DNA of 64,000 nt from Bombilactobacillus folatiphilus (GTDB taxonomy: Bacteria > Bacillota > Bacilli > Lactobacillales > Lactobacillaceae). The stretch lies in NCBI RefSeq assembly GCF_023380265.1, contig NZ_CP093366.1:1426001-1490000 (forward strand), given 5' to 3'. The position numbers and the translations under genes are program-made. How positions within the stretch are numbered: position 1 is the first letter of the stretch; the number at the start of each line of letters is the position of its first letter. Under the pieces are notes generated by a model. That model did no database searches. It had not been told where the DNA came from and saw nothing but the letters and a program-made list of their open reading frames with translations. Of this stretch, positions 9,038-17,147 are shown in pieces.

Positions 9038-9514
9038 TTACTTCAACTCGGCCACTGCCTCACCTGCTGCTACGGTACCACTAGCAGTAAGTTTGAGTTG
9101 TTCGTCTTTCAAATTAGTCCAAATCAAAATCACACTCGGATTCTTATCATCGGCTTGAATCATTGCCAGATCCATCTGCGCTAATTGCGTGCCTGTTGTC
9201 ACACTTTGGCCTTCTTGAACCTTGATGACAAACGGTTTACCAGCTAATTCCACCGTATCAATTCCCAAATGCAATAAAATTTCGTGACCTTGATCATCTT
9301 TAAACGTCAAGGCATGCTTGGTAGGAAAAATCGAAACGACGGTACCGTTGATAGGCGCCACCACATTGCCATCGCTGGGTACCACAGCATAACCTTGTCC
9401 CATCATACCACTGGAAAACACGCCATCTTGCAATTCTGACAAAGCAATTAATTCGCCATTGACTGGTGCGACAATGGCATTTGATACAACTTTTTTCTTC
9501 TTGAAACCAAACAT
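9038..9514 (-). CDS. PTS EIIA component, glucose (Crr) family
   Basis: 158-residue single-domain phosphocarrier that receives phosphate from HPr and passes it to an EIIB. The active-site histidine is H82 in LLHLGIDTVEL, with the supporting histidine H67 in PTKHAL. It starts at the ATG at 9514 after AAAAGAGG, one base past the stop of the MalY-like gene. Last gene of an EIIBC/MalY/EIIA operon; it most likely phosphorylates the EIIBC encoded by that operon, which lacks its own EIIA. Confidence 0.9.
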   Translation of the reverse strand: MFGFKKKKVVSNAIVAPVNGELIALSELQDGVFSSGMMGQGYAVVPSDGNVVAPINGTVVSIFPTKHALTFKDDQGHEILLHLGIDTVELAGKPFVIKVQEGQSVTTGTQLAQMDLAMIQADDKNPSVILIWTNLKDEQLKLTASGTVAAGEAVAELK

Positions 9515-9515
9515 G

Positions 9516-10700
9516 TTAAAACCTCTTTTCAATAAATTGATTCAAACGCTGAAGTGCTGTTTGAATTTGAATACGTGGCATTGCCAAATTAATGCGGACG
9601 AATTTCTCACCATCAGCCACAAAGTCGGTGCCCGGCTCCAAAATCACCCCTTGTTGAGTCGCCAATTCCTGCGTAAATGTTCGGCCGCTGACTCCAAAAC
9701 CACTAACTCGCACCCATAATAGATAAGATGATTCCATCGGGATCAGTTGCAACCGCGGGTCGGTTAACATTTGTTGAGCTAATTCATAATTTCTTGAGAC
9801 ATAATTAACCATCGCCCGCCGCCAGTCATTACCCGTTTGATAACCTGCGACAATCGCGGTAATCCCAAAAATATTGGGAGACGTAATGGAATTTTTTTGA
9901 TAATTGGCTCGTAAACGTTCGCGTAATTGAGCATTAGGAATAATGGAATATGACGTTTTTAAGCCGCCTAAATTGAACACTTTATTCGGTGAAGTCAGAA
10001 AAATCAGATTTTGCAAATACTGTTCGGGTAATGTCAAGGCCGAAGTATGCTGCCCATTATGCAAAATATGTTCACTATGCACTTCATCACTGACCATAAT
10101 CGTGCCATTAGCCAAACACAATTGGGCAATCCGCTCAATTTCTTGCGGTGACCAAACGCGCCCTGAAGGATTATGCGGATTACAAAAGAAGAGTAAACGC
10201 GGTTGTTGCGCCTGCAATTTTTGTTCCAAATCGTCCCAATCAATCTGATAACGATTAGCCTGCAAAATCAACGGACTGGTGCCGACTGGCACATTATTTT
10301 CGCGGGCACACCGGCCAAATGGACCGTAAGTGGGCGTCAACGTCATCACGCCGTGTGTCGCATCACAAAATTGCTGCACCAAATTATACATTGTAGCTAC
10401 ACTACCATAACCCAACGTAATCCATTCGGGATCCATATCCACTTGATGTTGCTGCTTTTGCCATTGAACCACCGTTTGATAAAATTCTGGATACGTATAA
10501 GTGTAGCCAAAGGTTCCACGCTGACTAGCTTTCATAAATGCATCCAAAATTCCTTGCGGTGAACGAAAATCCATATCGGCAATCCACATCGGAATAAAAT
10601 CATCTGGAATTGGACCAAATTCCTGTTCAATAATTGAACGATCCCACTTGCGACATTTTTCATCGTGGCGATCAATAATTTCATCAAAGTTATACTCCAT
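9516..10700 (-). CDS. MalY/PatB-family PLP enzyme in a PTS operon
   Basis: 394 residues, the same family as the gene at 4923-6110 but clearly diverged. Visible: PMWIADMDFRSP, FCNPHNPSGRVW, SDEVHSEHIL and TSPNKVFNLGG with the PLP lysine. It overlaps the end of the EIIBC gene by 11 bp, so it is cotranscribed with a sugar transporter. The arrangement recalls E. coli malX-malY, where MalY has C-S lyase activity and also modulates the maltose regulator. A role here in sugar regulation is inference; the enzyme activity is the safer call. Confidence 0.85.
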   Translation of the reverse strand: MEYNFDEIIDRHDEKCRKWDRSIIEQEFGPIPDDFIPMWIADMDFRSPQGILDAFMKASQRGTFGYTYTYPEFYQTVVQWQKQQHQVDMDPEWITLGYGSVATMYNLVQQFCDATHGVMTLTPTYGPFGRCARENNVPVGTSPLILQANRYQIDWDDLEQKLQAQQPRLLFFCNPHNPSGRVWSPQEIERIAQLCLANGTIMVSDEVHSEHILHNGQHTSALTLPEQYLQNLIFLTSPNKVFNLGGLKTSYSIIPNAQLRERLRANYQKNSITSPNIFGITAIVAGYQTGNDWRRAMVNYVSRNYELAQQMLTDPRLQLIPMESSYLLWVRVSGFGVSGRTFTQELATQQGVILEPGTDFVADGEKFVRINLAMPRIQIQTALQRLNQFIEKRF

Positions 10701-12282
10701 CAGTTTGTGTACTTTCTCCTTCAGTTATAGTTTGCTTCTTCAAGACTGCATCAAATTGTTTACGCACCGTAGCAATCTGCGTACCAATCACCACCTGCAC
10801 ATTTTGTTTATCTAACACCATAACGCCCAAGGCCCCGGCTGCTTTCAATTGTTCTTCGTTGACTTTACCAGTATCTTGAACAATCAAGCGAAGACGCGTC
10901 ACACAATTATCAACATTGACAATATTCATGGCACCACCGACACCCGCTAGAATCTGTGGAACATCAAATTGCGAACCGTTATCGTCATCATCTGCTGTTG
11001 CATGTTTTTCACGACCGGGCGTTTTCAAATTATATTTTTGAATAGCCCACTTAAAGACAAAATAATAAATTGTAAACCAAACGACACCGACAATCGGCAC
11101 AATCCAATAACGCGTCGACGGACCTTGCAGGACACCAAAAATCAACCAATCTAAGATACCACCATCAGTATTTCCAATCCCGACATTCAATAACGCCATT
11201 ACCATATAACCTAAGCCAGACATCACACTATGAAAAACGTACAGTGCGGGTGAAATGAATAAGAATAAGAATTCAATTGGCTCGGTAATACCCGTTACAA
11301 AGGAAGCAATGACACCGGAAATCAATAAGCCCTTGACCTTCTTGCGATTTTCTGGGAACGAAGTTTTGTAAATAGCTAACGCAACCGCGGGTAAACCAAA
11401 CATCATCGTCGGCATATATCCCTGTGATAAAAAGGCTGTGGCATGATGACTGATCGGTAAACCATGTTGTAATTCTTGATAAAAAATATTTAACGCACCA
11501 ACCACATGATGCCCCGCCACAACGGCCGTGCCACCAGCTTGAGTAAAACGAATCATCGCTAACAAAATATGATGTAAACCTAGCGGAATTAATAACCGTA
11601 AACAAGTACCGTAAATAAACGGGCCAAATGCCCCGGCTTTTTGAATGACCCAACCTAAACTGTTAATTAAAGTCGAGAATAGTGGCCAAATCATGGGAAT
11701 GACTAAACCAACTAACGCCAATACAACCGACGACATAATCGGCACAAAACGGGTCCCACTGAAAAAAGCAAACGAATCTGGCAACTGAGTTTGATAAAAA
11801 TGCGTATGCACAACGTAGACAATCAAACCAACAATAATACCACCCAAGACGCCCATTTCAATGGTCTGAATGCCAAACGTATTCGATTGACCGGCCGCCT
11901 GCATTTTGCTGACGGAAACCAATTGATGCGTAACTTTTAAATAGAAGTTGATGGACATATTCATGACGAAATAGCCCACGAATCCAGAAAATGCGGCAAT
12001 GCCTTTTTCCTCACGCGCTAAGCCCAACGGAATTGCGATCGCAAACATAATTGGTAAATAAGTAAATGCAAAACCACCAATTGTTGACATAAATTGAAAA
12101 ATCAAATGGATCGGGGTAATTTTCAAAAATGGCAACAATTTGAGCATGCTTGGACTGGAAAAGGCACTACCAATCCCCAAAAACAAGCCCATGAACGCTA
12201 ATAAAGACACTGGCAACATGAACGTTTTACCTAAACCTTGGAAAAATTCCCAAGCAGTAACTTTTTCTCTTTTATCTTGCAT
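10690..12282 (-). CDS. PTS EIIBC, glucose/maltose (MalX) type
   Basis: 530-residue sugar permease. The membrane EIIC domain (residues about 1-410) contains the conserved GITEPIEFLFLFISP loop and several hydrophobic helices. The C-terminal EIIB domain (about 425-510) carries the phosphorylated cysteine near residue 460 in VDNCVTRLRL. There is no fused EIIA; the separate EIIA two genes downstream fits. AAGGAG precedes the ATG. The adjacent MalY-like gene and a cre site upstream point to a catabolite-controlled glucoside carrier (maltose, glucose or similar). An RpiR regulator lies upstream. Confidence 0.88.
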   Translation of the reverse strand: MQDKREKVTAWEFFQGLGKTFMLPVSLLAFMGLFLGIGSAFSSPSMLKLLPFLKITPIHLIFQFMSTIGGFAFTYLPIMFAIAIPLGLAREEKGIAAFSGFVGYFVMNMSINFYLKVTHQLVSVSKMQAAGQSNTFGIQTIEMGVLGGIIVGLIVYVVHTHFYQTQLPDSFAFFSGTRFVPIMSSVVLALVGLVIPMIWPLFSTLINSLGWVIQKAGAFGPFIYGTCLRLLIPLGLHHILLAMIRFTQAGGTAVVAGHHVVGALNIFYQELQHGLPISHHATAFLSQGYMPTMMFGLPAVALAIYKTSFPENRKKVKGLLISGVIASFVTGITEPIEFLFLFISPALYVFHSVMSGLGYMVMALLNVGIGNTDGGILDWLIFGVLQGPSTRYWIVPIVGVVWFTIYYFVFKWAIQKYNLKTPGREKHATADDDDNGSQFDVPQILAGVGGAMNIVNVDNCVTRLRLIVQDTGKVNEEQLKAAGALGVMVLDKQNVQVVIGTQIATVRKQFDAVLKKQTITEGESTQTDGV

Positions 12283-12359
12283 GACGTTACTCCTTCTCTT
12301 TTTGAATACGTATACATGATAAAACAGTCAAAGCCTAAAAACCGCGAATTTCGGCAATA

Positions 12360-12374
12360 TGTTTGCGTTTACAT
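12360..12374 (-). promoter_or_regulatory. cre site (CcpA operator) of the malX-like operon
   Basis: On the minus strand ATGTAAACGCAAACA matches the Bacillus cre consensus WTGNAANCGNWNNCW at every position. It lies about 80 bp before the EIIBC start codon, in the promoter region of the PTS operon. Carbon catabolite repression through CcpA is the expected role. Confidence 0.75.
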
Positions 12375-12403
12375 TTTTTGTAAATCGTTACAATTTATAC
12401 TGC

Positions 12404-12610
12404 GACAAAGTGTGGTCAGAAGTTGAGTATTAACTTAACCTCAAAGCTTAAGTTGCTTTTTAACTTGAGATTTAAGGAGTAGTTAAACGCAAGCTTCTAC
12501 ACTTTGGAGCGCTATATCACATACTGTGACAAAGAACATTTAGAAGCTTGAAGCTAACCTAGCCTAAGGACTTAAACCGGACTTTGGTTTGAGTTCTTAG
12601 GTGTAGTTAG
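12404..12610. repeat. tandem, diverged ~90-bp structured element (two copies, 124-bp period)
   Basis: Two copies start with GACAAAG at 12404 and 12528. Each holds a long imperfect hairpin: 12430-12486 (TTAAC to GTTAA) and 12554-12610 (CTAAC to GTTAG), both with a conserved asymmetric GTAGTTA at the 3' side. Between them CAAGCTTCT-ACACTTTG can pair either with the left arm of copy 1 (CAAAGTGT, AGAAG-TTG) or with the left arm of copy 2 (CAAAG, AGAAGCTTG), so two mutually exclusive folds are possible. There is no coding frame. Read on the minus strand it lies upstream of the PTS operon. I do not recognise the family; strand and function are unknown. Confidence 0.6.
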
Positions 12611-12623
12611 ACAACGGCAAAAT

Positions 12624-12713
12624 ATTTTATCTCACTATGAGATAAAATAAGTGATCCAACGTAATATTTTTAGACTTAAATGCCAAATTATTTCACAATG
12701 AGATAAATAATTT
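12624..12713. promoter_or_regulatory. pair of AT-rich dyads, possible RpiR operators
   Basis: Dyad 1 (12624-12648) is a perfect 10-bp inverted repeat, ATTTTATCTC-ACTAT-GAGATAAAAT. Dyad 2 (12685-12713) is AAATTATTT to AAATAATTT around the same core CACAATGAGATAAA. The two share CAC-ATGAGATAAA and flanking AACG, so they look duplicated. They lie just past the stop codon of an RpiR-family regulator and upstream of the PTS operon. They may be its binding sites; this is inference from position and symmetry. Confidence 0.4.
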
Positions 12714-12751
12714 CTAACGTGTAACCAGCTACTATCGTCGATGACTTGTCT

Positions 12752-13513
12752 TTATAATTTATATTGATAAATGTATTCATCAATAATAATTTCAATAATT
12801 CGCAACAGCGGTATCCGCGTCGACAAATCTAAATCGCGATAGTAAACATTGGGAATCTTGACTTCAAAAACTTCCGTAACTTTCTGGGCGATCGAACTGC
12901 CCGGATTGCCGATGATACCGACTGTATTCACCTGCCGCTGTGCCAAAACGGTTGCATAATGTCCCATAACCGCTGTTTCACCAGAACAAGAAATCAAAAA
13001 GACTAAATCGCGAGGATCGATGGTGGCCACGACTTGTTCTACTTCATCCCATTCTGAACGGCTGGAAGCATTTTTCCCTGCAAAAATTAATCGACGGGCA
13101 CCATCAACTGCCACGGTGTAAGATGGTCCCAAGCCTAAAAATTCCACATGATGTGCCAAATCAATCAAATGGGTCACCCGTTTTAATTGTGCAAAGTCCA
13201 AATCCGCTCGACTGACTAGCGGCACTAATTTGGCATGTTGCAAAAAATTGGCTTTCGTTAATTGTTCAGGTTGGTCACCCTCCAACGCCAAGCGCAGATA
13301 AAACTTGAATTCTGATAAACTTCGATAGCCTAACTTTTTTACCGTGCGGCTCACCGTGGCTGTCGACACAAAAGTTTTTTGCGCAATTTCTTGAATATCT
13401 TGATCTAAAAAGCTTGGCGCAGTCTCTTTAATATAATCAAAAACCTGTTGTTCCGCCGTACTCAAATCCCCGCTATGTCGCTCAATTTTTTTAAAAAATA
13501 ACGTCATCTTCAT
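12752..13513 (-). CDS. RpiR/MurR-family transcriptional regulator
   Basis: 253 residues: an N-terminal HTH_6 domain (residues about 1-80; STATVSRTVKKLGY is the recognition helix) and a C-terminal SIS sugar-phosphate-binding domain (about 105-245; SCSGETAVMGHYATVLA, IGNPGSSIAQ). Such proteins sense phosphosugars. It lies upstream of, and on the same strand as, the malX-malY-crr-like operon, so it probably regulates that operon. The ATG at 13513 is used; a second ATG six bases on is also possible, and neither has a strong ribosome site. Confidence 0.88.
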   Translation of the reverse strand: MKMTLFFKKIERHSGDLSTAEQQVFDYIKETAPSFLDQDIQEIAQKTFVSTATVSRTVKKLGYRSLSEFKFYLRLALEGDQPEQLTKANFLQHAKLVPLVSRADLDFAQLKRVTHLIDLAHHVEFLGLGPSYTVAVDGARRLIFAGKNASSRSEWDEVEQVVATIDPRDLVFLISCSGETAVMGHYATVLAQRQVNTVGIIGNPGSSIAQKVTEVFEVKIPNVYYRDLDLSTRIPLLRIIEIIIDEYIYQYKL

Positions 13514-13568
13514 TAACTTCTTTCACTGATCAAATCCAATTTCATCATACACTATCTTTTAGACACTT

Positions 13569-13609
13569 AAAAACAGTCAATAACTTTATTTTTAGTTATT
13601 AACTGTTTT
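13569..13609. terminator. bidirectional intrinsic terminator
   Basis: Inverted repeat AAAACAGTcAATAACT and AGTTATTaACTGTTTT, with T-runs on both strands. It lies between the DJ-1-like gene and the RpiR gene, both on the minus strand, and would end the DJ-1-like transcript. Confidence 0.8.
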
Positions 13610-13690
13610 ATTTTTCATGGAACATTGGACAATTCTAAATATTGCTCTTAGAAACTCGCATTAGCGCTTCCTTTTGGATAATTATTCTAA

Positions 13691-14281
13691 TCAAGAAAAG
13701 GGATTACCGTATTTTTTGCAATATTGGTAAAAGCCGTATTTATATAAATACATATCCTTGTCTATTTGATCACTCTTTTTAAACTTAATCATCTTCAAGA
13801 CTTGCTGTGTAAATTCTAGTGCTGCAGTACCATTAGCAGTGACTAAATTACGATCGCGTATTGTTTGTTCATCAAAAAAGTCTGATTCGTTTTGATATTG
13901 GTCAAAGCCTTTCCACAAATATTGTGCGTTACCAGTATGTTTAAAGTTGGTAAGTAATCCTTCTTTAGCGAGATAATCTACAGCACCACAGATTGCTCCC
14001 ACGAACTTGTGATTCGTTAGCCGTTCTTGAATCAGCTGTTTTAATACACTATTTTTAATCTGCCATGAATTTCCACCAATCAATATCAATAGCTGACAAT
14101 CAGCAGGTATTTGCTCCAAATAATAATCTACCGCAGTTTTAAAATCGCCAATTGAAACTACCTCTTGCTGGGTAGAAGCAGTTTTTACTTCCCAATCTTT
14201 GTTTTGATTTAACATACTGGAAAGATAAACGCCCTCCCAGTCAGAGTATTCATCTAACATCACAAAAACTGCCTGCTTCAA
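13691..14281 (-). CDS. DJ-1/PfpI-family protein (YdeA-like class I amidotransferase fold)
   Basis: 196 residues. FVGAICGAVDYLA holds the nucleophile-elbow cysteine of the DJ-1/PfpI superfamily, and ADCQLLILIGG is the preceding strand with its GG turn. These proteins act as small hydrolases, glyoxalases or stress proteins; the exact reaction cannot be called. AGGAGA precedes the ATG by seven bases. Monocistronic, with a terminator at 13569-13609. Confidence 0.8.
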   Translation of the reverse strand: MKQAVFVMLDEYSDWEGVYLSSMLNQNKDWEVKTASTQQEVVSIGDFKTAVDYYLEQIPADCQLLILIGGNSWQIKNSVLKQLIQERLTNHKFVGAICGAVDYLAKEGLLTNFKHTGNAQYLWKGFDQYQNESDFFDEQTIRDRNLVTANGTAALEFTQQVLKMIKFKKSDQIDKDMYLYKYGFYQYCKKYGNPFS

Positions 14282-14473
14282 TAGTAAATCTCCTATTCTA
14301 ATAGAATTAATAGCTCACAACATCTCATACCTACTCTGATATCGTTCAATAACTGACTTATCTACATTTAGATTAACTTTCAAGAATTATGTAAGTCAAT
14401 ACGAATTTTTAATTTGTGCAAACTTAAACTAAATTTTCTACTACCACTTAATTGTTCCAGACATATGTTTTTA

Positions 14474-14535
14474 TTTGCATAAAATATCTCCATGATAAAA
14501 TAATTTAGTTGCCACCTCTAGCAACAGAAAGGAGG
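14474..14535 (+). promoter_or_regulatory. promoter and SD-sequestering leader of an Fst-like toxin gene
   Basis: A -35-like TTTGCA (14474) and -10 TAAAAT (14496-14501), 16 bp apart, place transcription start near 14508. The leader begins with the hairpin GTTGC-CACCTCTA-GCAAC (14508-14525). Its loop CACCTC is complementary to the ribosome site GGAGGTG a few bases on. A 5' stem-loop that hides the ribosome site is a known feature of Fst/par-type toxin mRNAs. Confidence 0.5.
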
Positions 14536-14627
14536 TGCAATTCACGTACTACATTCTACAAATTTTTGTTAGTGTGGTTTCTGGCGTTTTCTTGGAAGTA
14601 TTCAAAAAATGGCTAGATAAACATTAA
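14535..14627 (+). CDS. small membrane peptide, Fst/Ldr-like type I toxin (start codon altered?)
   Basis: 30 codons if read from the GTG at 14535. The hydrophobic core ILQIFVSVVSGVFLEVF is followed by KKWLDKH; that layout (one helix, then a W-L-D and charged tail) is typical of Fst-like type I toxins, which damage the membrane when made without their antisense RNA. The GTG overlaps the strong ribosome site AAAGGAGG. The codon at the ideal distance is ACG (14544), where relatives would have ATG, so the gene may be silenced, may use a weak start, or may start at GTG. Too short for ordinary gene calling. A repeated GTTGCCA downstream (about 14690) may belong to the antisense partner. Confidence 0.55.
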   Translation: MQFTYYILQIFVSVVSGVFLEVFKKWLDKH

Positions 14628-14780
14628 TAAAAAAAGAGTCTTTAAAAGATTAAAACTACTGTAGATTTAACTTCGCTTTTAAAACTTCCGTTGCCAAACG
14701 AGATACATTGATATTTACTTTTCTTGGTCAGAAACCTCAAGGAAATTCTCTTTTTGTATTGCATACAATCTTAGTAAAAC
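14628..14780. other. intergenic, possible antisense antitoxin region
   Basis: There is no open frame. On the minus strand TTGAGG-N17-TAAATA could be a promoter for an RNA that converges on the toxin mRNA. The shared GTTGCCA is the only complementarity I see, so this is a weak suggestion. Confidence 0.2.
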
Positions 14781-14813
14781 AAAAAAGTATCTAACAGTTA
14801 ACCGTTAGATACT
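14781..14813 (-). terminator. intrinsic terminator of the pyruvate oxidase gene
   Basis: On the minus strand AGTATCTAACGG and CTGTTAGATACT form a near-perfect stem followed by six Ts, 25 bp past the pox stop codon. Confidence 0.85.
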
Positions 14814-14837
14814 CAAGACAATCATTAATAAATTATT

Positions 14838-16562
14838 TTATAAAAATTGGCGAATAATTTCGCGTAATGGTGGCATCTTTGGAATTTGGAATTTATCCTT
14901 GAAATATTCAAAACCAAATTTCATATAACCTTCAGCTTCATCTGTGATAATTTTACCGGGAAGTGGCGCTTCATCATAAACGGCAGCATTAATCAAAACT
15001 GGCTTGGTTGGATTCTTGTATTGCTTAATTGCTTGGGCAAATTCTTCATCCGTGGTGACATTAATCCCAATTCCGCCACAAGCTTCCGCAAACTTAGCAA
15101 AGTCAATATCTGCCAAATCCACACCGTAGTTTTGTTGACCGGCACTTTGTTGTTCATATTCAATGAATGCCAACAAATGATTGTTCAAGACCACTACAAC
15201 CATGGGCAAATCATACTTCACGGCCGTCACAAAGTCTTGCATCACCATGGCAAAGGCCCCATCACCATTAATAGCATAAACTGGGCGTTGCGGCATGGCA
15301 ATTTTAGAAGCAATCGCGCCTGGTAAAGCACACCCCATTGTCCCTAACCATGCAGAAATGGTATATTTTTGCGTTGATTTAGCATCCACAAACCGGGCCC
15401 CAAAGGAAGTCGAAGTTCCCACATCAATAGACCAAACGGTATTGTCAGGAGCCACTTCGCTCATTTTAGCAAACATCTTGGAAGGCAAAACACCCGTATG
15501 CTTCTTGTTCTTGACATCTTCCATCCAAGAACGCCAAGTTTTCATATTCTTTTGGCAAGCCTTTAAGAATGGGCGTTGGCTAATGACTTCACCACGTGTA
15601 TTCAACAAAGTCAAAGCGTCTTTAGTATCTGCCACAATCGCCACATCAATATTATGACGATGACCAATTTTACTTGGATCATTATCAATTTGAATCGTAG
15701 GAATTTTTTGGTTGATATAAGGAGCGTACGGATAATCGGTCCCAATCAGCATCAACAAATCAGCATTAAACATTGCTTCATAAGCGGGTTTGGTTCCTAA
15801 TTTACCGATTTGGCCCAAAGCATTTGGATGATCATCGTCAATCGTCCCTTTAGCTGGCATGGTTTGAATAAACGGAATGGAGTAACGTTCCACAAATTCT
15901 TTGGCTTGCGCTTGGGCGTCATGAGCACCCACCCCGATTAAAGCCACAGGATTTTTAGCTTTTTTAATCATAGCCAAAGCTTGATCAATATCTTTGACGT
16001 CAGCTTTAGGTGCTTCTAAATGAAATTGGCCCGCTGTTGGTTTAAAGGTATCAGGAATCTTGTGATCAGGAACATCGTCTGGAATGGTTAACACAGCCAC
16101 GCCTTTATGCGTGTAAGCTGCCCGAATTGCTTCATCCATCACAGCAGGTAAAGTTGCGGGATTAGTGACCATGCGATTATAAACGGCTACATCTTCAAAT
16201 AATTGAGGTGTATTCACTTCTTGGAAGAAACCTGTATTCAATAAATGAGATTGGATTTGCCCCAAAATAGCGACAACGGGTGCATGATCCATCTTGGCAT
16301 CATATAAACCATTCAACAAATGAATGGCCCCGGGTCCACCAATGGATAAACAAGCACTAACTTGCCCGGTCAATTTAGCATGCGCAGCAGCAGCTAAAGC
16401 AGCCACTTCTTCATGCCGAACTTGCGTAAATTTAATTTCATCACGTTTACGATAAAGAGCTTCAATCGTCGTATCGACTGAATCTCCCGGCAAACCATAT
16501 ACATTATCAATGCCCCAAGCTTGCATCACTTGAACCATTTTATCGGCAGCATTAATTTTCAT
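14838..16562 (-). CDS. pox: pyruvate oxidase (TPP/FAD dependent)
   Basis: 574 residues, close to the usual length of lactobacillal pyruvate oxidases. It converts pyruvate, phosphate and oxygen to acetyl phosphate, CO2 and H2O2. Three domains are visible: N-terminal TPP Pyr domain with YGLPGDSVD and the catalytic glutamate in VRHEEVAALAA, central FAD-binding domain (about 190-340), and C-terminal TPP-binding domain with NGDGAFAMVMQDF through VVLNN. The start at 16562 is used; the ATG at 16574 has no spaced ribosome site. It has its own promoter and terminator. The neighbouring men genes suggest a local aerobic-metabolism cluster. Confidence 0.93.
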   Translation of the reverse strand: MKINAADKMVQVMQAWGIDNVYGLPGDSVDTTIEALYRKRDEIKFTQVRHEEVAALAAAAHAKLTGQVSACLSIGGPGAIHLLNGLYDAKMDHAPVVAILGQIQSHLLNTGFFQEVNTPQLFEDVAVYNRMVTNPATLPAVMDEAIRAAYTHKGVAVLTIPDDVPDHKIPDTFKPTAGQFHLEAPKADVKDIDQALAMIKKAKNPVALIGVGAHDAQAQAKEFVERYSIPFIQTMPAKGTIDDDHPNALGQIGKLGTKPAYEAMFNADLLMLIGTDYPYAPYINQKIPTIQIDNDPSKIGHRHNIDVAIVADTKDALTLLNTRGEVISQRPFLKACQKNMKTWRSWMEDVKNKKHTGVLPSKMFAKMSEVAPDNTVWSIDVGTSTSFGARFVDAKSTQKYTISAWLGTMGCALPGAIASKIAMPQRPVYAINGDGAFAMVMQDFVTAVKYDLPMVVVVLNNHLLAFIEYEQQSAGQQNYGVDLADIDFAKFAEACGGIGINVTTDEEFAQAIKQYKNPTKPVLINAAVYDEAPLPGKIITDEAEGYMKFGFEYFKDKFQIPKMPPLREIIRQFL

Positions 16563-16600
16563 ATTTTTCCTCATCTCCGGCTACTACATAAAATTACATT

Positions 16601-16628
16601 ATTATACTGTACCACGATTTAATCACAA
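16601..16628 (-). promoter_or_regulatory. pox promoter
   Basis: On the minus strand TTGTGA, a 16-bp spacer, then a perfect -10 TATAAT at 16606-16601, about 40 bp before the start codon. No cre site is evident in this stretch. Confidence 0.6.
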
Positions 16629-16735
16629 ACGAAAGTGTAATGACTTTGACTTTTAAATTAAGCATAAGAACATTTTTTCACATATTTTTGTGAAACAATA
16701 TACAAAAATCAGATTTCCTCACGCCACGCCATTCG

Positions 16736-17119
16736 CTATTTTATGCTATGATGATTGTCGACCGCTAACAAAGTGACTGTACTCAGACTAGTTGGCTGAT
16801 CGCGTGCTTGTTGATAAGTCACGGCTTGCCAAACTTGCAACCTAGAGCCTCGCTGAATTGGTGTCGCTTGAACAAACAGTTCACCTTCAGTCACAGACCG
16901 CAAATGGTTCGTTTGCAGTTGTGTCCCAACAGCCACTTGATGTGCGGGTAAATTCAAATTGGCACCCATACTTGCGGCCGTTTCCGCCAACACACTATTG
17001 ATGCCTCCATGTAATTGACCAAACGGTTGACAAACTTGGGGCGTGACCATTAATTTTAATTGGACACAATCAACTTGTTGTTGCACGGTTTGAATATTCA
17101 GATATTGTATTAAATTCAT
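16736..17119 (-). CDS. menI: hotdog-fold thioesterase, probable DHNA-CoA hydrolase
   Basis: 127 residues of the PaaI/MenI hotdog family. [20 protein letters not shown] is the conserved active-site segment (HGG followed by the helix with the catalytic acidic residue). MenI removes CoA from 1,4-dihydroxy-2-naphthoyl-CoA, the product of MenB. It lies head-to-head with menB, only 28 bp apart, which supports that assignment over a generic thioesterase. GTGAGG precedes the ATG. Confidence 0.75.
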   Translation of the reverse strand: MNLIQYLNIQTVQQQVDCVQLKLMVTPQVCQPFGQLHGGINSVLAETAASMGANLNLPAHQVAVGTQLQTNHLRSVTEGELFVQATPIQRGSRLQVWQAVTYQQARDQPTSLSTVTLLAVDNHHSIK

Positions 17120-17147
17120 TGAACGACCTCACGAAAGGAAAATTTTT

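Noticed and set aside
12404-12610. Retron or group II intron RNA
   Set aside because: Long hairpins with inverted flanks recall retron RNA, but no reverse transcriptase is encoded anywhere in the window.
12404-12610. T-box or known sugar riboswitch
   Set aside because: There is no T-box AGGGUGG-type sequence, no specifier loop, and no antiterminator-terminator pair before the gene.
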